From NCBI GenBank assembly GCA_025453995.1, contig JALOPH010000002.1:1-45618 (forward strand): DNA of 45,618 nucleotides. The letters are read 5' to 3'. The DNA is from Desulfobacterales bacterium. Lineage in GTDB: Bacteria > Desulfobacterota > Desulfobacteria > Desulfobacterales > Desulfosalsimonadaceae. The notes under the pieces were generated by a model that ran no database searches, was not told where the DNA came from, and saw only the letters and a list, made by a program, of their open reading frames with translations. This document shows positions 28,928-37,260 of this stretch, one piece after another (position 1 is the first letter of the stretch; every line of letters starts with the position of its first letter). Both the position numbers and the translations under genes were made by a program.

Positions 28928-29646
28928 CTTCTCTTGTCCTCAAGGACCTTGTTAAAATATATGATGGCAGGCGTGTTGTCGATTCTGTGAACATCGAAAT
29001 CAACAGCGGCGAAGTTGTCGGACTTCTGGGGCCAAACGGCGCGGGAAAAACAACAACCTTCTATATGACGGTCGGCATGATAAAACCGGACAACGGAAAT
29101 GTCTATATTGACCAGGAAGAAATCACCGAATATCCGATGTTCAGAAGAGCCAGAAAAGGAGTTGGATATTTGCCTCAGGAGCCCTCCGTGTTCAGAAAAT
29201 TATCCGTTAAAAACAACTTGATGGCCATTCTTGAGACGCTTCCGATTTCAAAAAGAGAACAACATCTCAAGGCCGACAGCCTTTTGGCTGAACTCGGGAT
29301 CGGGCACCTCTCGCAGCAAAAAGCAGCCGTTCTGTCCGGCGGGGAGAGGCGCAGGCTGGAAATCACCCGGGCGCTGGCGACAGACCCCTCTTTTATTTTA
29401 CTCGATGAACCTTTCGCCGGAATCGATCCTCTGGCCATCATTGATATTCAGAACATCATTATTCATCTTGCCAAGCGGCACATCGGCGTTCTGATCTCCG
29501 ATCATAATGTCCGTGAGACTCTGGGTGTCTGTGAAAAGGCTTACATATTAAATAACGGGCAGGTGATTGAATCCGGTTCACCCGAAACCATCGCCAGGAG
29601 CCCTGTTGCCCGCCAGATATATCTGGGGATGAAATTTAAACTTTAA
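28924..29646 (+). CDS. lptB: LPS export ABC transporter ATP-binding protein LptB
   Basis: A 240-aa cytoplasmic ATPase that powers LPS extraction with LptF and LptG, which are not in this window. GPNGAGKTTT (Walker A) lies at about residues 37-46, LSGGERRRLEI is the ABC signature, and ILLDEPFAGIDP is Walker B. The close spacing in the lptC-lptA-lptB-rpoN order is common in proteobacteria. It overlaps lptA by 4 bp. Confidence 0.97.
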   Translation: MTSLVLKDLVKIYDGRRVVDSVNIEINSGEVVGLLGPNGAGKTTTFYMTVGMIKPDNGNVYIDQEEITEYPMFRRARKGVGYLPQEPSVFRKLSVKNNLMAILETLPISKREQHLKADSLLAELGIGHLSQQKAAVLSGGERRRLEITRALATDPSFILLDEPFAGIDPLAIIDIQNIIIHLAKRHIGVLISDHNVRETLGVCEKAYILNNGQVIESGSPETIARSPVARQIYLGMKFKL

Positions 29647-29647
29647 C

Positions 29648-31069
29648 ATGGCAATCGAATTACAACAAAATCTTCGCTTACAGCAGCAGCTCGTCATGAC
29701 GCCTCAGCTGCAGATGGCCATCAGACTTCTTCAAATGTCTCGACTGGAGCTTGCTGAGATGATCCGCCAGGAGATTGAAGCCAACCCGACGCTTGAAGAA
29801 GTTCAGGAGCCCATTGGCGAGGAAGCCAATGATGTCGAAGCCCAAGAGCCACTTACCACCAAGGAAGTTGCCATTGAAGAGAGGTTTGAAAGCTATCTGG
29901 ACTGGCAGCAGTATATGGATGAATATAACTCCACAGGCAAAATCCAGTATGAAAGTGAGAAAAAGGAATCGCCGGACCTGGAAGCATTCACCGCCAATAA
30001 AACATCTCTTTCCGACCATCTCCGCTGGCAGCTTCTGATGATGAAGCCCTCTCCTGAAGAAGAGGCTATCGGAAGCCTTATTATCGGGAACCTTGATAAA
30101 AACGGTTATTTGGATATCACGGTTGATGAAATTGCACTGATGAATCAATCGCCCCCCCAAAAAGTCAAGGAGGTTTTGACTCGGATGCAGGGATTTGATC
30201 CTCCCGGCATATGCGCCGGCGATCTGCAAGAATGCCTTTTGATTCAAATCCATCAGCTGGGCATCGACGCGCCGATCATAAAGGAGATCGTGCTGCATCA
30301 TCTCAAGGATCTTGAGAATAAAAGATATAAAACTATTGCAAAATACCTGAAAACTGACATTGACCATGTGATTGCCGCAGTAAATATAATCAAGGGGCTT
30401 GATCCCAAACCCGGGGACAGGTTCAATGACGATGAGTTGACATATATCACGCCTGATGTATATGTGATCAAAGAGGGCGATGATTATATCATCCTTTTAA
30501 ATGATGATGATCTGCCGAGGCTTCACATCAATTCATATTATAAAAAGGCTATCCGCAGGGGCGAAAAAATTGAAGAAGACACCCGATCATATCTCAAAGA
30601 TCGCTTGCGTTCAGCGGAATGGTTAATTAAAAGCATTCACCACAGGAGAAAAACTATTTATAATGTTATGGAAAGCATCATTAAATTTCAGAGGGATTTT
30701 TTCGAAAATGGCATCTCCCATTTAAAACCGATGGTGCTTCGGGATGTTGCTTATGACATCAACATGCATGAATCCACTATCAGCCGCGTCACCAACAACA
30801 AATACGCGTATACGCCCCAGGGAATATTTGAGTTAAAATTCTTCTTCAACAGTTCCATAAACCGTTTAAATGGAGATACCATTGCATCCGCCAGCGTTCA
30901 GGAAAAAATTAAAAAAATCATCGAAACCGAAAACCACCAAAAACCCAATAGTGATGAAAAAATTTGTGCTATTTTGGCGTCATCCGGCATTGATATCGCC
31001 AGACGGACCGTTGCCAAATATAGAGAATTAATGGGCATTTTGCCATCAAGTAAACGAAAAAAATTTTAA
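29648..31069 (+). CDS. rpoN: RNA polymerase sigma-54 factor
   Basis: A 473-aa sigma factor for enhancer-dependent promoters. The N-terminal Gln/Leu-rich region I (residues 1-45) contacts activators, an acidic stretch follows (about 48-115), then the core-binding domain, a helix-turn-helix (about residues 365-385) and the RpoN box ARRTVAKYRE near the C-terminus, which reads the -24 element. The ATG lies 1 bp after the lptB stop. The NtrC-class regulator at 19-20.5 kb is a possible partner. Confidence 0.97.
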   Translation: MAIELQQNLRLQQQLVMTPQLQMAIRLLQMSRLELAEMIRQEIEANPTLEEVQEPIGEEANDVEAQEPLTTKEVAIEERFESYLDWQQYMDEYNSTGKIQYESEKKESPDLEAFTANKTSLSDHLRWQLLMMKPSPEEEAIGSLIIGNLDKNGYLDITVDEIALMNQSPPQKVKEVLTRMQGFDPPGICAGDLQECLLIQIHQLGIDAPIIKEIVLHHLKDLENKRYKTIAKYLKTDIDHVIAAVNIIKGLDPKPGDRFNDDELTYITPDVYVIKEGDDYIILLNDDDLPRLHINSYYKKAIRRGEKIEEDTRSYLKDRLRSAEWLIKSIHHRRKTIYNVMESIIKFQRDFFENGISHLKPMVLRDVAYDINMHESTISRVTNNKYAYTPQGIFELKFFFNSSINRLNGDTIASASVQEKIKKIIETENHQKPNSDEKICAILASSGIDIARRTVAKYRELMGILPSSKRKKF

Positions 31070-31081
31070 GGAGGCATTAAT

Positions 31082-31615
31082 ATGCAGACATCCGTGACTT
31101 TCAAAAACCTTGAACCCTCCGAGCCTTTGAAATCTTATGTTAAAAACAAACTGGAAAAATTAGACAAACTCCTGGACAATCCGGCGGAAGCCAATGTTGT
31201 CCTTTCCGTTGAAAAAATTCATCATATCACTGAAATCAAGCTGACAGGGGACAGGTTGAATGTCAATTGCCGCGAAAAAACCGGCGACATGTACTCATCT
31301 ATTGACATAGCCCTTGATAAATTGGAAAAACAGATCAAAAAAAACAAGGAAAAAATCCGGAAGCACCGCCAGGGTTCACGAACGGAAGCCAGGGAAATGA
31401 AAGAAAACTTCGAAAGTATCACCGATGAAGGTATCAGTTCGCGCATTCGGGTTCAAAACATAGAATACAAACCCATGGATATCGAAGAAGCCAGCATGCA
31501 AATCGAATTGATCCCGGACAATTTTTTGGTGTTTACCAACGCAAGGACCAATAAAGTCAACGTTCTCTATAAAAGAAAAGACGGCGATCTTGGGCTGATT
31601 CAACCCCTGGGTTAA
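31082..31615 (+). CDS. hpf: Ribosome hibernation promoting factor, long form
   Basis: A 177-aa protein. The N-terminal S30AE/HPF domain (about residues 1-100) binds the 30S decoding region, and a C-terminal dimerisation domain (about 120-177) makes it the long form that joins 70S ribosomes into 100S dimers. A strong AAGGAGG lies before the ATG. It sits 12 bp after rpoN, the usual neighbour. Confidence 0.93.
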   Translation: MQTSVTFKNLEPSEPLKSYVKNKLEKLDKLLDNPAEANVVLSVEKIHHITEIKLTGDRLNVNCREKTGDMYSSIDIALDKLEKQIKKNKEKIRKHRQGSRTEAREMKENFESITDEGISSRIRVQNIEYKPMDIEEASMQIELIPDNFLVFTNARTNKVNVLYKRKDGDLGLIQPLG

Positions 31616-31662
31616 ATCCCTCGCCCCGGATTCATATTCATAAATCGATTCGCCATAGATAA

Positions 31663-32121
31663 ATGAAAATTCTTGATTATCTTCATAAAGAAACCATCAT
31701 AACTGATCTCAAATCGTCAAATAAAAAGGGCGTTCTTGAAGAACTGGCGCTGCCGGTTTCGGTCATCACGAACTCGGACGCCAATGAAGTTGTCAGAGTG
31801 CTTCTGGAAAGGGAGAGTCTCGGCAGCACAGGGATCGGAGGCGGCATCGGAATCCCTCACGGCAAAATGCGCGGCTTGAAAACCCTGGTGATGGGAGTCG
31901 GTTTAAGTCTAAACGGAGTTGATTTCGATGCCATGGACAACAAACCGACTCACATCTTTTTTCTTATCTTAACATCGGAGGATTCAGCCGGCCTTCACCT
32001 GGTGATTCTTGCCAGAATATCCAAAATTTTAAAGGAAGACGCATTTAAACAAAAAATCATGACCGCCAAAAACGCGGATGATGTCATCCGGATTATCGAG
32101 GAAGTTGACGAAGATTTCTAA
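31663..32121 (+). CDS. ptsN: PTS IIA-like nitrogen-regulatory protein PtsN
   Basis: A 152-aa EIIA-Ntr of the fructose/mannitol IIA fold. The phosphorylated histidine is in GIGIPHGKM near residue 66. It relays phosphate state to regulators rather than importing sugar. It lies 47 bp after hpf, in the conserved rpoN-hpf-ptsN-rapZ order. Confidence 0.94.
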   Translation: MKILDYLHKETIITDLKSSNKKGVLEELALPVSVITNSDANEVVRVLLERESLGSTGIGGGIGIPHGKMRGLKTLVMGVGLSLNGVDFDAMDNKPTHIFFLILTSEDSAGLHLVILARISKILKEDAFKQKIMTAKNADDVIRIIEEVDEDF

Positions 32122-32181
32122 TTCCTGGGGCGTAATCATAAATATTACACATCAATATCGAAGTGTTAAACAACGACGCGC

Positions 32182-33063
32182 ATGTCGCAAATGAAAAAAT
32201 TTAAAATCATCATCATTACCGGAATATCAGGATCCGGAAAAAGCATTGCCATCGCCGCGTTTGAAGACGCCGGTTTCTATTGCGTCGATAATATGCCGGT
32301 TGAACTTCTACCGAAATTTCTCGACCTGCCGGTCAAAAGCAACTCCGAAATCAAGGGGCTTGCCTTTGTCATGGATTTGCGTGAAAAAAATTTTTTGTCG
32401 AGCTACCAGGCGATTTTTGAAGAACTCAAACAAAATGGTTATCAATTTGAAGTTCTTTTTCTGGATGCCCAAGAAAACATTTTGCTGAAACGATACAGCC
32501 AGACGCGGCGCCATCATCCCCTGACCCAGGGCAAACAACCCCTATTGGAAGGAATACGCGAGGAAAAAAAGCTTCTTGAACCTTTAAAAGCCTTTTCATC
32601 CCATATTATCGACACATCGGATTATAATATTCATGATCTGAAATCCGTCATCTTCAATATTGCGCAGCATAGCATTGAATCCATGCAAATGCAGATCCAG
32701 ATCCTTTCCTTTGGTTTCAAGCACGGCATACCGCATAATGCGGACATGATCATGGATGTCCGGTTTTTAAAAAATCCCTATTTTGTCACTTCCTTGAAGA
32801 ACTTAGACGGGAAAAATGAAGAAGTCAGAGACTATGTGCTAAATGATGACGCCACCCGAGCTTTTATTGAAAAATTCTGGGGGCTCATTGATTTTTTAAT
32901 ACCTTTGTACCGTAACGAAGGAAAAGCATATCTGACGATCGCGGTCGGCTGCACGGGGGGCGTCCACCGTTCAGTGGTTATCGCAGACGCCCTTTTCCAT
33001 CATATCGGAGAATCGGGGAAAACCATTCACATCACCCACAGAGACATTGACATCAAAACTTAA
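32182..33063 (+). CDS. rapZ: RNase adapter protein RapZ
   Basis: A 293-aa nucleotide-binding protein. Walker A GISGSGKS lies at about residues 14-21, a second nucleotide motif DLRE at about 62-65, and the conserved C-terminal domain carries GCTGGVHRSV. In enterobacteria RapZ directs RNase E to the GlmZ small RNA. Its target here is unknown. An alternative start four codons in (MKKFK) cannot be excluded, and no strong Shine-Dalgarno marks either. Confidence 0.94.
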   Translation: MSQMKKFKIIIITGISGSGKSIAIAAFEDAGFYCVDNMPVELLPKFLDLPVKSNSEIKGLAFVMDLREKNFLSSYQAIFEELKQNGYQFEVLFLDAQENILLKRYSQTRRHHPLTQGKQPLLEGIREEKKLLEPLKAFSSHIIDTSDYNIHDLKSVIFNIAQHSIESMQMQIQILSFGFKHGIPHNADMIMDVRFLKNPYFVTSLKNLDGKNEEVRDYVLNDDATRAFIEKFWGLIDFLIPLYRNEGKAYLTIAVGCTGGVHRSVVIADALFHHIGESGKTIHITHRDIDIKT

Positions 33064-33078
33064 TTTCAGGAAGCGGCC

Positions 33079-33495
33079 ATGGTAGGTATTGTTATTGTAA
33101 CGCATGGAAATCTCGGGGAAGTATTGATCGAAACAGCGGAAATTATTTTCAACGCAAAAGCAGATGCCATCATATCTGTTTCCATCGACTTAAAGCAAAA
33201 CGTGGAAACACTCCGGAAAAAAATTAAAGACAGCATCAAAACAGTCAATCAACAAAAAGGCATTTTGATTTTGACAGATATGTTCGGCGGAACCCCTTCG
33301 AATCTCAGCTACTCTTTTCTGGAAGAGGGAAAAATAGAAGTGATCTCCGGCGTCAATCTCCCGATACTGATAAAGGCGATGAACTGCAGAAAAAAGGAAA
33401 CCGACCTTCATCAGATGGCCAAAACCATTGAGGAGTATGGCAAAAAGAGTATTTCTTTGGCCAGTGATGTGCTTAAGGGAAGTAAAAAAAGTTAG
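33079..33495 (+). CDS. PTS EIIA component, mannose family
   Basis: A 138-aa single-domain EIIA-Man protein. The N-terminal VIVTHGNLGE gives the phospho-acceptor H9, and DMFGGTPSN is the second conserved motif. AGGAAG lies before the ATG. There are no EIIB, EIIC or EIID genes, so it is probably regulatory and acts with the PtsN arm. HPr and EI, often next in related genomes, are absent here, and a GNAT gene follows instead. Confidence 0.92.
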   Translation: MVGIVIVTHGNLGEVLIETAEIIFNAKADAIISVSIDLKQNVETLRKKIKDSIKTVNQQKGILILTDMFGGTPSNLSYSFLEEGKIEVISGVNLPILIKAMNCRKKETDLHQMAKTIEEYGKKSISLASDVLKGSKKS

Positions 33496-33499
33496 AATA

Positions 33500-33955
33500 A
33501 TGCAACTCATGACCATGTCATCCATGGATGAAACGCATATCGATTCCCTGCTGCCTATCGAAATATCATCATTCAGAAATCCATGGGGCAAACTCTCTTT
33601 CCTGGACGAAATTTCAAATCAGCATTCATACAGTTATGTTCTCACAATTCCGCACGGTAGCGATGATCAAGTGGTTGCTTATATTTGTTTACGGCAAATC
33701 ATTGATGAACTCCATATTTTAAAAATTGCAGTCAGACGGTCATATCGCCGCAAAGGAATCGCGTATCGTTTTTTAGCCGACTGCCTATGCGCCGTTTCAA
33801 AACAAGGCGTCAGAGCCGTTTTTCTTGAAGTCCGCCCTTCAAATTCGGCTGGACTGCATCTATACCGGAAACTTGGATTCCATATTGTCGGGAAAAGGCC
33901 GAAATACTATCTGGACACCGGGGAAGACGCTATCATCATGAGAATATTATTATAA
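33500..33955 (+). CDS. rimI: Ribosomal-protein-alanine N-acetyltransferase-like GNAT protein
   Basis: A 151-aa GNAT acetyltransferase. The acetyl-CoA loop is RRSYRRKGIA, and the C-terminal half has LEVRPSNSAGLHLYRKLGF, the typical RimI signature, so N-terminal acetylation of S18 or a related target is likely. I start it at the ATG 4 nt after the EIIA stop. A further ATG at 33509 is possible. No convincing ribosome-binding site separates them. Confidence 0.88.
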   Translation: MQLMTMSSMDETHIDSLLPIEISSFRNPWGKLSFLDEISNQHSYSYVLTIPHGSDDQVVAYICLRQIIDELHILKIAVRRSYRRKGIAYRFLADCLCAVSKQGVRAVFLEVRPSNSAGLHLYRKLGFHIVGKRPKYYLDTGEDAIIMRILL

Positions 33956-33983
33956 CCCATAAAGATATGCAGGAGCAGAAAAG

Positions 33984-34736
33984 ATGGAAAATCGCAGGCC
34001 GTTGATCGCTGGAAATTGGAAAATGCATAAATCCATTCTCGAATCCGTTGAATTCGTTAATCAACTTCTCCCGTTAGTTGCCGATTCATTGGTTGACATC
34101 ATGATCGCCCCGCCATTCACTTCTCTTTTTGCCGTTTCGGAGATCATAAAAGATTCAAACGTTGATCTGGGCGCTCAGAACCTTTTCTGGGAAAAAAATG
34201 GCGCATTTACAGGTGAGATTTCCCCTCTGATGCTGCTTTCTGCCGGATGCAGGTACGTCATTATTGGTCATTCTGAACGCCGCCAGTATTTCGGAGAAAC
34301 CGATGAAACTGTGAATAAAAAAATTAACGCCGCTATGGAGGCCGGGTTGATTCCCATCTTTTGTATCGGTGAAACCGAATCCCAACGCGAAGAAGGAAAA
34401 ACGTTTTCTGTGCTTGACAAACAGATAAAAATGGGGTTAGAAGGTCTCACCTTAAAAGAAGATCGGATGCTTGTCATCGCCTATGAGCCGGTTTGGGCCA
34501 TCGGAACCGGCAAAACAGCCCTGCCCGGGCAGGTGCAGGAGGTTCACCTGTATCTTAGAAATTTGCTTGAAAAAACCTCGGGAAAGAGGCATGCGGCAGC
34601 CATACGGATACTCTATGGCGGCAGCGTGAAACCGGACAACATATCAGAATTAATGGCGTTACCGGATGTTGACGGAGCACTTGTGGGCGGCGCGAGCTTG
34701 AATGCTGATACATTTAGCAAAATTATACATTTTTAA
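33984..34736 (+). CDS. tpiA: Triose-phosphate isomerase
   Basis: A 250-aa TIM barrel interconverting dihydroxyacetone phosphate and glyceraldehyde-3-phosphate. GNWKMHK holds the catalytic lysine, GHSERRQYFGE the catalytic histidine and YEPVWAIGTGK the catalytic glutamate, and GGSVKPDN binds phosphate. AGGAG lies 8 nt before the ATG. Length is standard. Confidence 0.97.
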   Translation: MENRRPLIAGNWKMHKSILESVEFVNQLLPLVADSLVDIMIAPPFTSLFAVSEIIKDSNVDLGAQNLFWEKNGAFTGEISPLMLLSAGCRYVIIGHSERRQYFGETDETVNKKINAAMEAGLIPIFCIGETESQREEGKTFSVLDKQIKMGLEGLTLKEDRMLVIAYEPVWAIGTGKTALPGQVQEVHLYLRNLLEKTSGKRHAAAIRILYGGSVKPDNISELMALPDVDGALVGGASLNADTFSKIIHF

Positions 34737-34760
34737 TACTTAACTTTTTTTGATTCTATT

Positions 34761-35204
34761 ATGACAACACTTATTTTAGTTATTCACATTATCGTTTGCA
34801 TTGCCCTGATTTTGATCGTGCTGCTCCAAACCGGCAAAGGAGCGGACATGGGAGCTGTTTTTGGCGGAGCAGGAAGCCAGACTCTTTTCGGCAACACCGG
34901 TGCGACTACTTTTTTAGGAAAAATGACCACTGGAGCGGCGATCATTTTTATGATCACATCCCTGAGCCTGGCCTATTTGTCTAAAAGCGCTGATGAATCT
35001 GTTGTAACTGATATAAAGCCACAGGCTCCAGCAACCCAGACAGACGCTTCGGAACAGCAAGCGCCGCCGGCAGATAGTTCACAAACCGTTCCCGATGAAC
35101 CCGTCCCGGCTCCGGAAGATTCACCCCCCCTGACGGAACAGAATCAGCCTGAAGAAGCGCCGGTTGAGGCCGAGCAAACGCCGCCGGAGCCATCCGGCAA
35201 CTGA
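34761..35204 (+). CDS. secG: Preprotein translocase subunit SecG
   Basis: A 147-aa protein. Two transmembrane helices (about residues 3-22 and 54-73) flank the Gly-rich cytosolic loop (GADMGAVFGGAGSQTLFG), the hallmark of SecG. A tail of about 70 residues follows, made mostly of Pro, Ala, Glu, Gln and Ser, longer than in E. coli. It lies 24 bp after tpiA and just before tRNA-Leu, a common arrangement. Confidence 0.94.
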   Translation: MTTLILVIHIIVCIALILIVLLQTGKGADMGAVFGGAGSQTLFGNTGATTFLGKMTTGAAIIFMITSLSLAYLSKSADESVVTDIKPQAPATQTDASEQQAPPADSSQTVPDEPVPAPEDSPPLTEQNQPEEAPVEAEQTPPEPSGN

Positions 35205-35228
35205 TTCTTTGTGCTTGAAGCAAATAAA

Positions 35229-35314
35229 GCCGAAGTGGTGGAATTGGTAGACACGCTATCTTGAGGGGGTAGTGGGCAAAACCCGTGCCGGTTCGAGCCC
35301 GGCCTTCGGCACCA
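35229..35314 (+). tRNA. tRNA-Leu (anticodon GAG)
   Basis: A complete 86-nt class II tRNA with CCA encoded. The acceptor stem GCCGAAG pairs with CTTCGGC, followed by discriminator A and CCA. The D arm (GTGGAATTGGTAGACAC), the anticodon loop with CTTGAGG (GAG), a long variable arm and the T loop GGTTCGAGCC are all present. It closely matches the layout of E. coli tRNA-Leu(GAG). Confidence 0.97.
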
Positions 35315-35417
35315 TTAAACAAGAAAGCCCTGGAATTGCATCATGTGATTACAAGGCTTTATGATTTCAATAAATTATTGCGATAAATTGAAGACAGCTT
35401 AAGTACCGCTTCCTGTG

Positions 35418-35612
35418 ATGCACGCCTCCAACGATCCCTTATATAAAAAAATACTTTTCTATACTGTCAAGCTGCCATTCATTTATATGGCAATTCCCAT
35501 TGGATTTATCTTTGAATACCTGATCACCTTGCCGCATCTGATATTATGCACGATAGACAGCCTGTCGAAAAAAAACACAACAATCCACCCATCCGAATCC
35601 GACATTTTGTAA
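35418..35612 (+). CDS. Possible small hydrophobic protein
   Basis: A 64-aa frame beginning at an ATG, with two hydrophobic stretches (about residues 11-30 and 34-46) and a polar tail. I recognise no family and see no good ribosome-binding site. The membrane-like composition is the only argument for it. It could equally be a chance frame in the gap between tRNA-Leu and the PilZ gene. Confidence 0.3.
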   Translation: MHASNDPLYKKILFYTVKLPFIYMAIPIGFIFEYLITLPHLILCTIDSLSKKNTTIHPSESDIL

Positions 35613-35647
35613 TTGTGCCTTTTCATCGATCAAACACCATCTATCGA

Positions 35648-36010
35648 TCATCTGGTTTGGTTCATTTTTGAGATAATGCACTGCTGCAGCCGGACAAGAT
35701 CGATATTGATAAATCTTATTCCAACGCCCTCATGGGTCAAACGAACAGTTTCTCCGGTTGCAGTGAGCTTGAGATTTGCTGACTGCTTTGAAGCAGGATC
35801 AAAATCAATGGTGATTTCCGCTTTCGCCGGCACAGGAACCAACTCCGAGGTCATCAAAAACATCCCGCTTGAGCCTAAATCGCTGACAGAGCCTTTTATT
35901 GTAATAAATGCCCTCGATCCCCTGGTGAACGTGTCGGCCACCTTCAATGTTGCTTCAGTTTCAGGCCAGACCTGACTGCGAGTCACTTTGCGGTAATTTG
36001 TTTCCTGCAT
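35648..36010 (-). CDS. PilZ-like domain protein
   Basis: A 120-aa single-domain protein with the beta-barrel pattern of PilZ, the c-di-GMP receptor fold. The RxxxR motif is present at the N-terminus (R7-KVT-R11). The second motif, normally D/NxSxxG, reads DLGSSG at about residues 44-49, so the serine position is glycine. It may bind c-di-GMP weakly or be degenerate. GGGGAAG lies before the ATG. It is 38 bp downstream of the glutaredoxin gene. Confidence 0.75.
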   Translation of the reverse strand: MQETNYRKVTRSQVWPETEATLKVADTFTRGSRAFITIKGSVSDLGSSGMFLMTSELVPVPAKAEITIDFDPASKQSANLKLTATGETVRLTHEGVGIRFINIDLVRLQQCIISKMNQTR

Positions 36011-36048
36011 CTCTTCCCCTCATGAGAATCTTATACGGTTTTTTTAAA

Positions 36049-36312
36049 TCATTTCGCAATACCGAGCAAAAGATCCAATTCGCCTTTTTGATTTAATAAA
36101 TTTAAGTCATCATAGCCTCCAACATGATGATTTTCAATAAAAATCTGCGGTACAGTTCTCATGCCACCGCTTCTTTGAACAGCTTCTTCGCTTAATTTAG
36201 TATTACCGTCAATTTTAAATTCATTGAAGGTCACGCCTTTTGCGCTCAACAAAGCTTTGGCGCGATGGCAATACGGACACAAATTCGACGTATAAATATC
36301 AATTTTTTTCAT
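36049..36312 (-). CDS. grxC: Glutaredoxin
   Basis: An 87-aa thioredoxin-fold protein. The dithiol active site CPYC is at C12 and C15, the cis-proline at TVPQIFI and the glutathione-contact GGYDDL near residue 67-72, all typical of glutaredoxin 3. GGAGG lies about 5 nt before the ATG. It is 12 bp after the GCS2-like gene, so thiol chemistry and ligase are probably co-expressed. Confidence 0.93.
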   Translation of the reverse strand: MKKIDIYTSNLCPYCHRAKALLSAKGVTFNEFKIDGNTKLSEEAVQRSGGMRTVPQIFIENHHVGGYDDLNLLNQKGELDLLLGIAK

Positions 36313-36324
36313 AAGCCTCCAGCT

Positions 36325-37260
36325 TCAGATTGTCTCAAGCTTTGAAATAAACAACTGCCATTTATCAATAAATTTATCCGTAGGCATACTGTCAAGAGTC
36401 CTCAACTCAAGCGTCGGTCCCTTGAGATTAAACCGAACATCGGTAAAAAGGGTTGTCATGTGGTATAAGAAAGCGCTGAAAGACTGGTCTTTTGAACGCC
36501 AAAACGGCACGTCTTCTCCCAAAACTTCTGCGTGAAGCGCAAAATCAATCAGTCTCTCGATCAATTGATTGGGGGACTGCAGCCTTTCAAAACAGCAGGG
36601 AGGCATACCGCAACGCATCGGATCTGTATGATTCCAGATATCCCTTCTTTCAGAAGACATTCTGAATCCCGGGTGACCCGCGAGTTCACACAATCGATAA
36701 AAAAGCGGCAGGAGATGGTCCAGCCGGCATATCGCGACATGAAGATGAATGGATGCAGTGCCTTTCATCATCTCCAGCCCCCTTGACCCGGTTCGATTGA
36801 GCCGCTCATGTAAAGTCACATATCTCGATGATTGATTGCAAAGGGGCGCATCCCGCCTGTCGGGGAAAAAACCGGTACCAATATAATCGATTTCCAGCTT
36901 TTCTCTGATAACGGCATTGGTATGATCCATAAATTCAATTATCGATTCAAATGACCGGGTGTCGTCTTTTGTAATGGGCGGACTTTGATATTCGATCTGC
37001 CCCCCCGGTTCAAAAGAAATGCGGATATTGCTTTCTGACAAAAATTCATATCCCTGGCGGACTAACCCGATGCCGGAAAGAAGCTGATAGATTTTTTCCA
37101 TATCCTCGGATAGCAAAGGGAAAAGCGGTAAAAATTCATATTCAAACCCATAGGTCCTTTCACAGCATTCCGCGCGATTCATCAGCTTATCAAGGTATTG
37201 TTCAGCAAACTTTGATCGCAAAAAAATAAATTGATTTTTTTCAGACAAGAAGAACCTCAT
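36325..37260 (-). CDS. GCS2-family glutamate-cysteine ligase-like protein
   Basis: A 311-aa protein of the glutamate-cysteine ligase family 2 (plant/EgtA/YbdK type). GFEYEFLPLFP at about residues 38-48 supplies the first metal-binding Glu pair. SFEPGGQIEYQSPP at about 82-95 matches the EPGGQxE signature of plant-type GCL. TASIHLHV near 168-175 and the C-terminal ELRTLDSMPT follow. It is shorter than typical GCS2 enzymes (about 370-450 aa). The true acceptor amine is unknown. I use the ATG at 37260, which overlaps the stop of the asparagine-synthetase gene as ATGA, so the two are translationally coupled. A longer start at 37299 would lie inside that gene. Confidence 0.78.
   Translation of the reverse strand: MRFFLSEKNQFIFLRSKFAEQYLDKLMNRAECCERTYGFEYEFLPLFPLLSEDMEKIYQLLSGIGLVRQGYEFLSESNIRISFEPGGQIEYQSPPITKDDTRSFESIIEFMDHTNAVIREKLEIDYIGTGFFPDRRDAPLCNQSSRYVTLHERLNRTGSRGLEMMKGTASIHLHVAICRLDHLLPLFYRLCELAGHPGFRMSSERRDIWNHTDPMRCGMPPCCFERLQSPNQLIERLIDFALHAEVLGEDVPFWRSKDQSFSAFLYHMTTLFTDVRFNLKGPTLELRTLDSMPTDKFIDKWQLFISKLETI

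Noticed and set aside
29678-30367. 229-aa minus-strand frame opposite rpoN
   Set aside because: It lies wholly inside the clear rpoN gene, shows no family motif and has no ribosome-binding site; it is an antisense shadow.
34981-35322. 113-aa minus-strand frame across secG and tRNA-Leu
   Set aside because: It runs through a complete tRNA gene and the secG tail, so it is not a protein gene.
35324-35360. Possible terminator after tRNA-Leu (AAAGCC...GGCTTT)
   Set aside because: The stem is only 6 bp with a 25-nt loop and no following T-run.
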